From: COE1 sp949066965
GTDB taxonomy: Bacteria > Bacillota > Clostridia > Lachnospirales > Lachnospiraceae
Reading direction: 5' to 3'
Assembly (NCBI GenBank): GCA_949066965.1
Contig: CARTDA010000011.1
Coordinates: forward strand, 1 to 64,000
DNA length: 64,000 nt
Of this stretch, positions 9,120 to 17,000 are shown piece after piece. Both the position numbers and the translations under genes were made by a program. The notes under the pieces are model-generated. The model was not told where the DNA came from and did no database searches. It was given only the letters and a program-made list of their open reading frames with translations. Positions within the stretch are counted from its first letter, which is position 1; the number at the start of each line of letters is the position of its first letter.

Positions 9120-9931
9120 GGCTGTATATCCGAGCTGCGTGTCTGCATGCGGTATTCCGACGGCGTGACGCCAGTGTATCGTTTAAACTGCCGCATGAAG
9201 TGCAGGTCCGTCTCATAACCGCAGAAGAGACTCAGCTGGCAGATGCCCATATTCGTGGTCGCGAGGTAGAACTTGGCGAGTGCGATTCGGGCAAGTATGA
9301 TATCATGCTGGCAGGAGCATCCGAAAAAGCGCTTGTACAGGTGCTGAAAGTGGGAGCAGCTCAGGCATAATGTGTCTGCCAGCCGGTTCACTGACCAGTC
9401 AGCAGAGGGGGCATTGTATATCTGTGTACGGATTTGGGCAAATTCGCGGTGGTATTTTTGTATGGCGGAAGGGACAGCTGAGCATTCGGCTGTCTTTTTC
9501 AATTCATTGTCGAGTGCGTATAGGAAAATATGCATGAGCCGGTCTATGATATCCTCGCGGTAGAGCCCGTCCAGGTGAAATTCATCGGAAATCATTTTGG
9601 CGTAGTCGGACAGCCTGTGAAAATCGCGTGGGCGCAGGATGTCACAATAAGGAAAGGAAAATGAATCCAAAAGCATCCGGTCGTCGTCAAACAGGTCAAA
9701 ATGAATCCAGTCATCATTGTAACCGGCAGCGTCGCAGCCATAATGAATCGGTATATTGGGCGGGAATAAAAGTATCGAGTTTGGCTGGACAGGGCGCTTT
9801 TGTCCGTCAATATACACCCATGCATGCTGTTTGACAAGCAGAAAAAGATAGTTGTTAAGCCCTGTGGGATGCAGGATGTCACAGGGCTTCTTATGGTGGC
9901 TGTCATGCCCGCAGTGAAAAACCTTTATCAT
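9116..9931 (-). CDS. AraC-family transcriptional regulator with cupin-like sensor domain
   Basis: The protein has 271 residues. The N-terminal ~150 residues form an AraC-type ligand-binding cupin (motifs QPNSILLFPPNIPIHY, DDWIHFDLF). The C-terminal ~100 residues hold two helix-turn-helix units (NRLADTLCLSCSHFQHLYKRFF, then a second ending in FMRQFKRYTGVTPSEYR). The gene is transcribed away from the GH88/ROK/carbohydrate-binding cluster starting at 10070, the usual arrangement for a regulator of a glycan operon, so control of that cluster by a sugar ligand is inferred. Its 3' end overlaps the GH2 remnant by a few bases, convergently. Confidence 0.9.
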   Translation of the reverse strand: MIKVFHCGHDSHHKKPCDILHPTGLNNYLFLLVKQHAWVYIDGQKRPVQPNSILLFPPNIPIHYGCDAAGYNDDWIHFDLFDDDRMLLDSFSFPYCDILRPRDFHRLSDYAKMISDEFHLDGLYREDIIDRLMHIFLYALDNELKKTAECSAVPSAIQKYHREFAQIRTQIYNAPSADWSVNRLADTLCLSCSHFQHLYKRFFGCSCQHDIILARIALAKFYLATTNMGICQLSLFCGYETDLHFMRQFKRYTGVTPSEYRMQTRSSDIQP

Positions 9932-9999
9932 AAATTCCTCCGTCCGCAGTAATTCTTGTGAAAAAAGCAGAAAAAATCAGCTGATTACAGTATAGGTCA

Positions 10000-10029
10000 T
10001 TGCCTGCGGGGTGTCAAATCTTATATGAT
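10000..10029 (+). promoter_or_regulatory. Putative promoter of the GH88 cluster
   Basis: TTGCCT (10000-10005), an 18-base spacer and TATGAT (10024-10029) precede the GH88 gene by 40 bases, in the divergent gap shared with the AraC gene. A short hairpin (GGGG-ATG-CTCCCC, about 10036-10048) lies in the leader. Confidence 0.5.
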
Positions 10030-10069
10030 AGGAATATGGGGATGCTCCCCGCTGGATTGGAGGTAAGGT

Positions 10070-11224
10070 ATGGAGAATAAGAAACAGGAGTGGGTCACGG
10101 ATGCGATTGTAAGAATCAGGGAAAAAATCGGCTGGGTGAGTGAAAAGAATAAGGACAGGATTCCTTACACGACGGATGAAAATGGCAGCTATGACGACCG
10201 CAGTGACAGCACGAAAAACTGGAATGCGGATGACGGGCTTAACTGGTGGACAAATGGGTTCTGGGGAGGCATCATGTGGCTTTTGTACCAGGACACAAGG
10301 CAGGAGCGCTATATTGCCATCGCGCGGGATTGTGAGAAAAAGCTGGAACAGACTTTTTCGGATTTCTATGGGCTGCATCATGATGTGGGATTTATGTTTG
10401 TGCCGACAGCAGTGGCAGATTACAAAATAACAGGCAACGAGGCGGCAAAAAAAGCGGCGCTGCACGCGGCGAATCTGCTGGCAGGGCGTTTGAATCCGCA
10501 GGGCAATTACATACGGGCATGGAATGACCTGCCTGGTCAGGATACCAGGGGATGGGCAATTATTGACTGCCTGTTTAACATATCGCTGCTCTACTGGGCG
10601 TCAAAGGAGACGGATGACCCGAGATACCGTCATGCTGCGATGCGCCATGCGGACAGTGTCATGACATATTTTATCAGAGAAGACGGCTCGTCCATCCATA
10701 TCGGGGAATTTGACCCGGAGACAGGTGCATTTGTAAAGAGCCATGGCGGACAGGGGTATGGAGAAGGTTCTGCATGGACAAGGGGACAGGGCTGGGCGCT
10801 GTACGGCTTTGTCAACAGTTATACAAACAGCGGGAAGCAGGAATATCTGGACACTGCAAAAAGGGTGGCGCATTACTGTATCGCAAACATTCCGGAGGAT
10901 GGGATTATTCCGATTGATTTTCGGCAGCCTGCACAGCCGGCACTGGAAGATTCCTGCGGCGCGTGTGTGATTGCCGGGGGACTGATTGAGCTGGAAAAAT
11001 ACGTGCCGGACATTGAGAAAGCGGTTTATCTGCGTCCTGCGGAAAAAATATTAAAGGCAATTACGGACACAAGGGCTGACTGGAGCCGTGACTGCGACGC
11101 GATTGTGCAGAACTGCTCGGCGGCATACCATGACGGCAGACACCATTTCACGATGGTATATGCGGATTACTTTTATATAGAAGCGATGCACAAACTGGAT
11201 GGCATGGAATTTTTAATGTGGTAG
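10070..11224 (+). CDS. Glycoside hydrolase family 88 unsaturated glucuronyl hydrolase
   Basis: The 384 residues span a full-length GH88 (alpha/alpha)6 barrel. Recognisable family motifs are LNWWTNGFWGGIMWLLY, HHDVGF with Asp105, IRAWND, the second catalytic-region Asp166 in WAIIDCLFN, and SAWTRGQGWALYGF. Enzymes of this family hydrate the double bond of unsaturated uronic acids left on oligosaccharides by polysaccharide lyases. There is no signal peptide, so it acts in the cytoplasm on imported fragments. GH105 is the nearest alternative but the motifs fit GH88 better. It heads a cluster with a sugar kinase and a carbohydrate-binding protein. Confidence 0.92.
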   Translation: MENKKQEWVTDAIVRIREKIGWVSEKNKDRIPYTTDENGSYDDRSDSTKNWNADDGLNWWTNGFWGGIMWLLYQDTRQERYIAIARDCEKKLEQTFSDFYGLHHDVGFMFVPTAVADYKITGNEAAKKAALHAANLLAGRLNPQGNYIRAWNDLPGQDTRGWAIIDCLFNISLLYWASKETDDPRYRHAAMRHADSVMTYFIREDGSSIHIGEFDPETGAFVKSHGGQGYGEGSAWTRGQGWALYGFVNSYTNSGKQEYLDTAKRVAHYCIANIPEDGIIPIDFRQPAQPALEDSCGACVIAGGLIELEKYVPDIEKAVYLRPAEKILKAITDTRADWSRDCDAIVQNCSAAYHDGRHHFTMVYADYFYIEAMHKLDGMEFLMW

Positions 11225-11314
11225 AGAACTGTTCAGAAATAGACAAGCCAAGATGTATCGGTTATTTTTGAATTGTTAGGTACTGCCCCGGTGTATGGTG
11301 AGGAGGGGAATGAA

Positions 11315-12261
11315 GTGCGGGTAGGGATAGATATTGGCGGCATGTCGGTTAAGATCGGTCTGGTGGATAAGCAGGGCATTGCCGCAAAAAGTGTGATAAA
11401 AACAGCCAGCGCCAGCCAGACGCCGTATGAGCTGATTGAACAGATGGCAGACGCCGTGTCATCGCTTTTGCGTAAAACAGTGTAGAGCCGGAATCGTGCG
11501 AGGGGATTGGAATTGCCTGTCCGGGAACGGTGGATGCCCAGAGCGGCATTGTGGCGTACTCCAATAATCTGGGCTGGGAAAATGTTGCGATACTGGAAGC
11601 GATGCGGGAGCGGATGGAAGTCTCAACGCCAATGGCGCTTGCAAATGATGCCGACGCTGCCGCGCTTGGGGAAGTATTATGCGGTGCGGCGAAGGGAAAA
11701 GACAGTGCCGTGCTGCTTACGCTCGGAACTGGCGTGGGCGGCGGAGTCATTATGAACCGGAAAATTTTCTCCGGTTTTTTAAGGGGCGGCTGCGAGCCGG
11801 GACATATGGCGATTGAGCGCAATGGCAGGCGGTGTACCTGCGGGCGGCGCGGATGCCTTGAAATGTACGCGTCGGCAACGGCGCTGATGGAACATGCACG
11901 CGCAGTGGCGGCAGAGCATCCGCAGTCGCTGCTGTGCACACTTAGCGGCGGAAGGATATCAGACATTGACGGAAAGGTGATATTTGAGGCGCGGAAAAGA
12001 AACGATGCGTCGGCAGGGCTTGTTGTGGATGAATACCTGGAAAACCTGAGTATCGGCATCGCAAACATTGTCAATATATTCAGGCCGGAGATTGTGATTC
12101 TCGGGGGCGGCGTTTCGGCGCAAAAGGAATATCTGACCAGGGAGCTGCAAAGACGTGTGGAAGGGAAGTGCTTTGGCGGTACGCATGGGCAGATACCGCC
12201 GATTGTCACATCGGAGCTTGGAAATGATGCCGGAATCATCGGGGCGGCATATCTCATGTAA
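11315..12261 (+). pseudogene. ROK-family sugar kinase, frameshifted
   Basis: GTG 11315 lies behind AGGAGGGG. The first part, with the phosphate motif GIDIGGMSVKIGLVD, runs to a TAG at 11483. The second part begins in another frame (IGIACPGTVDAQSG onward) and reads to 12261. It contains NDADAAALGE, LGTGVGGG, the ROK zinc motif CTCGRRGCLE and GGGVSAQKE. Adding one A to the A4 run at 11474-11477 restores a single open frame of about 316 residues, the normal length. The product would phosphorylate a hexose released by the cluster's enzymes. Whether the missing base is real or a sequencing error cannot be told. Confidence 0.85.
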
Positions 12262-12272
12262 AGGAGAAGAAA

Positions 12273-13061
12273 ATGGATTTATGTTTTAAAATACTGGATG
12301 CAGCAATGAACACAAAAGCAGTAAGCAAAGGGGTGGATGAGGTCAGTCTGGTGTATAGCCAGGAATATGAGCCGGGTGACAGGATTATCCTTGAGACTTC
12401 GGGGGAGGAGACATTTGTATGGCTTCAGATGGATGATGCGCTCGGCAGGGCATTGGTTTACATTACTGGAAATGTGGAATATATCATTCCGTTCGGGGAG
12501 AAACGCGTCAACTTATCGCCAAAGGCATTTTACGGCGGCAGACATCTTCTGCACGCGCGTCTTGCAAAGGATTATGATGTCGAAGGCTACCGGAATCTTG
12601 CCATAAACGTATATGACCAGCACCAGATAAAGGACTGCTATCCGCATGCCGCGGCAAATGTGGAGACAAGGGGAGAGACCGTGTTTGCCGCCCAGAATGC
12701 AATTGACGGTGTTATGGTAAATACCTGTCATGGAGAGTGGCCGTATCAGTCATGGGGCATTGACCGGAAGGAGGATGCGCGGATAAGGATAGCGTTTGGA
12801 AGGACGGTGGAGATTGACCGGATTGTACTCTACACAAGGGCAGATTTTCCGCATGACAACTGGTGGCGCAGCGTACATTTTGATTTTTCGGACGAGAGCG
12901 GGCTGGAGATGCAGATGGAAAAGAGTATGCTTCCGCATGAGATAACGTTTCCATCCAGACGCGTGCGCTGGGTGGAGATGAACCATATGGTAAAGTCCGA
13001 TGATCCATCTCCGTTTCCTGCGCTGACACAGATCGAAGTGTATGGGCGGGAAGCTTTATAA
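12273..13061 (+). CDS. Intracellular carbohydrate-binding (discoidin-like) protein
   Basis: ATG 12273 follows AAGGAGAAG and the gene is 11 bases after the ROK gene, so it belongs to the same operon. The 262 residues have no signal peptide. The N-terminal ~110 residues form a beta-rich region without a clear match. The C-terminal ~150 residues (AAQNAIDGV, SWGIDR, IRIAFGRTVEIDRIVLYTRAD, ALTQIEVYG) look like an F5/8 type C or related galactose-binding sandwich. The exact reaction, if any, is unknown; a role in handling the uronic-acid fragments of this cluster is inferred from position only. Confidence 0.6.
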   Translation: MDLCFKILDAAMNTKAVSKGVDEVSLVYSQEYEPGDRIILETSGEETFVWLQMDDALGRALVYITGNVEYIIPFGEKRVNLSPKAFYGGRHLLHARLAKDYDVEGYRNLAINVYDQHQIKDCYPHAAANVETRGETVFAAQNAIDGVMVNTCHGEWPYQSWGIDRKEDARIRIAFGRTVEIDRIVLYTRADFPHDNWWRSVHFDFSDESGLEMQMEKSMLPHEITFPSRRVRWVEMNHMVKSDDPSPFPALTQIEVYGREAL

Positions 13062-13094
13062 ATGATGGAGGACATTTGCATGCATATTTTGGCA

Positions 13095-13102
13095 TTTTGA
13101 GG
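13095..13102. repeat. Target-site duplication, left copy of MITE 1
   Basis: TTTTGAGG directly precedes the element and is repeated at 13241-13248 directly after it. Confidence 0.85.
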
Positions 13103-13240
13103 GTAACAGTTCAGCCCAGGACTTTGCACTATGCTGCAAAGTCCGTGAGAAAACGTAGTGGTTGAGATGCATCAAGCCACCACGAAGTGGTTTTGCATGG
13201 CTTGATGCTTGTAACAGGAAGCCGAAGGCTGAACTGTTAC
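13103..13240. mobile_element. MITE copy 1 (138 bp, non-coding)
   Basis: The element has perfect 14-bp inverted ends, GTAACAGTTCAGCC and GGCTGAACTGTTAC, and is flanked by an 8-bp direct repeat TTTTGAGG. Inside are two further hairpins: GGACTTTGCA/TGCAAAGTCC and GCATCAAGCCA/TGGCTTGATGC, the latter enclosing CCAC-GAA-GTGG. A second copy lies at 22750-22885. It has no coding capacity. Ends starting GTAA with an 8-bp duplication are features of the IS66 family, so mobilisation by an IS66-type transposase is a reasonable inference; none is present in the window. Confidence 0.88.
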
Positions 13241-13325
13241 TTTTGAGGGAGTGATAAGTGTGAAATTCTTGAATCTGGACGAAAAAAATGATATGATAAG
13301 GACACAAACAGGAAAGGAATAGGAT

Positions 13326-13851
13326 ATGGCAAATATATATGATGGGGCATTCCGGACAATCCTGAATGACTGCCGGAAGCTGATTATCCCCATAATCAAT
13401 GAACTTTTTGGGGAAACATATACAGGGGAAGAAGAAATCCGTTTTTTTCCGAATGAACATTTTTTAGACCAGCAGGACGAGGCAGATAAAGAGCGGATTA
13501 CGGACACGAATTTTACGGTTTTTGCGAAAGTGCCAAAGAAATATCATGTCGAATGTGAAAGCAGTCTGCCGGATGGGAAAATCGCCATAAGACTTTTTGA
13601 GTATGACGCACAGACAGCGCTTGACGAGGGTGAGGTCACGGAGGAAACAGAAAGGTGTAGGTGATATGATGAGCGGAGCATTGATTGAAACAAATGCAAG
13701 AAGATTAAAAAACGAAGCAGAAAACGAAACAAAAAAGGAAACTGCGCTTAGGATGTTACAAGATGGGGAATTGTCAATTGATAAAATTGCCATGTATACG
13801 GAACTCAAGGTTGAGGAAGTAGAGAAACTGGCAGGGCTCCAAACGGTATAA
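13326..13851 (+). pseudogene. Rpn-family (PD-(D/E)XK) recombination-promoting nuclease, internally deleted
   Basis: The first part (13326 to about 13630) matches the N-terminus of the family: NIYDGAFRTILNDCRKLIIPIINELFGE, FFPNEHFL, ERITDTNF and the nuclease-core motif HVECESSLPDGKIAIRLFEYDAQTALDEGE. It then runs into a stop at 13662. The C-terminal tail (MMSGALIETNARRLKNEAENE to EEVEKLAG) follows in another frame to 13851. About 150 residues of the middle are missing compared with full-length members, so the gene has an internal deletion. It lies 85 bases after MITE copy 1. Confidence 0.8.
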
Positions 13852-13890
13852 ACCAACAAAGTAAAATGAAAAAATTATATTGCAGCCTTA

Positions 13891-13934
13891 AAACAGGGAA
13901 AGAACTGACGAGTCAGATTTATTTCCCTGTTTTT
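13891..13934 (+). terminator. Rho-independent terminator after the Rpn remnant
   Basis: AAACAGGGAAA (13891-13901) pairs with TTTCCCTGTTT, and the right arm ends in a T5 run at 13930-13934. Confidence 0.8.
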
Positions 13935-14013
13935 GCATTTCCTAAAAATTACGTCGTTTCGTCTAAAAAAACCGTCTTTTCTTTCCAATTCTGAAAGATA
14001 AAATAAAATATAA

Positions 14014-14042
14014 CAATACTTTGCAAAAAGTGCAAAGTATTG
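14014..14042. promoter_or_regulatory. Perfect 12-bp inverted repeat before the giant secreted-protein gene
   Basis: CAATACTTTGCA - AAAAG - TGCAAAGTATTG lies 35 bases upstream of the GTG start. It could be an operator or a leader hairpin. Its inner ACTTTGCA/TGCAAAGT is also found in the first hairpin of the MITE. Confidence 0.55.
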
Positions 14043-14076
14043 TGCAAATATTACAAAAGAAATGGAGGGAATGACA

Positions 14077-17000
14077 GTGAAAAAGGGAAAACGATTGTTC
14101 AGCCTGCTGTGCTGTTTCGCGCTGACAGCTTCGATGACGCTTGATGTGAGCGCAGCCGAGGGGTTACGTCTGGCGCTGTCCGAGAACAGGACGCAGACGG
14201 TGGAAGACGGAAACAGTGAGATGTATGAGCGTACTGAGCCTGTGAGCGAGTCAGAGCAGGCGGAGGGCAAAGCGGACAAAAAAGAGGACGCGGAAAGCAG
14301 CGAAGAAGAAATCAAAAAAGAGAACAAGGAAGAAAGCAATGAAAGTGAAGCCGACACGGAAACCGGCACCAAAACACAGGAGCCCGTAAGCGAAACCGAG
14401 TCAGAGGGTGACAATGGTGACAAGGCGTCAGAAAGTGAGGAGGAGACCCCGGTCGAGACGGAAACAGACAGCAGTATGATGGAGAGTACGGAGTTGGAGG
14501 GTACGGAATCTGAAATTGGGACAGAGGGCGAAACAGAGGAGGAGACGCAGGAGGAAGAGAGCCGCAATTCCAATGAGGAGAACACGGACAGGGTATCGGT
14601 AAATTATATTTTTAATGATGCGTTTGTGTCAAATTTTAGTGGTGCAGATAAAACGAATTATAAGGATAACCAGAATCTGATAGTCGGCAAAGGCAGGCAT
14701 ATCTATATCCGGTTTGACTTGTCGGAAATCAGTGCGGACGCAGAGAAAATTGTGTTTCAGGGTGTAAAGAAAAAACTGGATTCTGCCAATAAAATGGTCG
14801 TGACCGAGTGCAGCGAGTATTTACGCCAGGATGACAGCAATGACACGGCAGATATGTGGACGACAGATAACATTACATATGAGAACAGACCGCGTGATAC
14901 CGAGAATACGATTTACAGTGAACTGGACTGGTCAACTGGCAATCTGGAGCTTGACCTGACGAAGTTCATAAAGGAAAAAAAGCAGGCAAACGCTGAAACC
15001 GTCTGTATCCATATTACGACAACAACGGTGGATGATGGCACGACTGGGGCTGTAGAATTATACTCGTCACGCGACACATCATCGCGAGAACCAAAGCTTG
15101 TCGTATACATGGCAAAGGTATCCGAGAACAATATCTTCGATTCCGCATACGTTTCAAACCAGTCAGGAAAGGCAGATACAAATTTCAAGGATGCGACAAA
15201 GCTGACATTTGGCAAATACAGGCATGTCTATCTGCGGTTTGACCTGGCAAATATCGAGGAAAATTCCAACAAAATCATATTCCGCGGAATATATATGGGA
15301 AGCGCAGGGCTGTCCAATACAATTGTCGTAAAGGAAAGCAGCCAGTTCTTGCGTCAGGATGATACAAGCGACAGCACGGAGGAGTGGACGACAGACAATA
15401 TTACCTATACGAACAGGCCGCTGGACAAAGAGAATGTCCTTTATGATGCACTGGAATGGAGCTCGGGCAATCTGGAGCTTGACCTGACCGACTTTATCAA
15501 GGCAAAGAAACAGGAGGGCGCCGAGACGGCGTGCATCCATATCACGACGGCAAATCCCGACAGTGACAGTGACACGGCAGTGGATATCGGGGCGCTGCAA
15601 AATACGGATAAATCCAAGAAGCCTGCATTGGTTGTGAAGACATCAGTCAACAATATTTTTGATGATGCATATGTGGATTCCGCAAACGGTGCAAAGAATA
15701 ACGCAACTTCAAGTACACTGATTTTCGGAAAAAGCAGGCATGTCTATCTGCGGTTTGACTTGTCCGGGATTGCACCCGATGCCGACAAAATCATATTCAA
15801 CGGCACTTATGCAAAAGGCTCACAGAAGCCGGTTGTCGTAACTGCGTGCAGCGATTTTTTGCGGGCGGATGACAGCACGGACGGAAAGGAAGAGTGGACG
15901 ACGGGCAATGTCACATGGAACAACCGTCCGTTAGATGTAGGCGATCCCCTCTATGAGGAGCTGGCGTGGTCAGACCCCAGCAGGCTGGAAATCGACCTGA
16001 CCGCATTCATAAAAAGCAGGATGGAAAAAGGCGATAAAACAGCGTGCATCCATTTTACGACAACGACGGTGGATGACACTGCCATCAGTGCCGTGGAAGT
16101 CAATTCTACCCGAAACGATTCGGGCAAGCCGAAGCTGGTCGTTTCCTCCCCAAGTGACGAGAAGCCGGAAGGTCTGGATCGGGAAACAACAGTTGGCGAT
16201 TACTATGACAACGGATATATTATCCAGAAGGTCGTCCGGATCAAAACGAGTGACAATAAATACCTGAAGGTAAGCGGGGACGGCACAGTCGGGCTCTCCG
16301 AGACTGCCGAAGCCGCAAGCCTGTTTGGACTGCATATTTACCAGTATGACAAATTTGAAAGGGAGAGCTACGGCGCGACAAAGACAACCTATGCCTTTGA
16401 GAATCTCGCGAATGGAAAATTCCTGACAATCCAGAATTACTTTGCGGAAACGGATAGTGACAGGACATACTGGAGCCAGGAGAGCGGCGGGAAGTACATC
16501 GTCAAGGCGGCAGCGCCGGACGTAAACTGGAATGAGCGCTTTGATTTGCAATATTATCCGGATTCCAAATACTATACGATTGCAAGCCATCTGCAGGCAC
16601 TGCGCGACGGTTCCGGCGCAGTCAGTCCGGTATACGTGGAAAACGACACATTGAAGTGTGGAAAAAGTGATGATGAATATCGCTTTTATCTGGAAAAAGT
16701 AGAAAATCAGGATAAGCTCAAGGTATTGCAGGAGGTGAATGGGACATCCGTCAGATTGTTCTGGAAGCCGGTCAATCAGGATATAACGCCGGAGAATTAT
16801 ACTATCGAAGGGCATACGGTTTCTTATGAGGCTGAGAATGATGTGCTGTATGCCGAAATTGGAAACCTTGCACCCGGGCTGCACGGCTTTACGGTAAAAC
16901 ACGGCAGTCAGGAAGAAAACGTAAAAGTACGGATATTTAGCCACCTTGCGCTTGCGCACAGCGAGGCACAGCTTGACGCAATGAAAGAGCATGTTGCGAA

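Noticed and set aside
13103..13240. Small protein gene in the MITE
   Set aside because: Open frames crossing it have no ribosome binding site, and the sequence is dominated by inverted repeats.
15970..16992. 340-codon minus-strand frame inside the giant lyase-like gene
   Set aside because: No ribosome binding site or motif; the plus-strand reading has three homologous modules.
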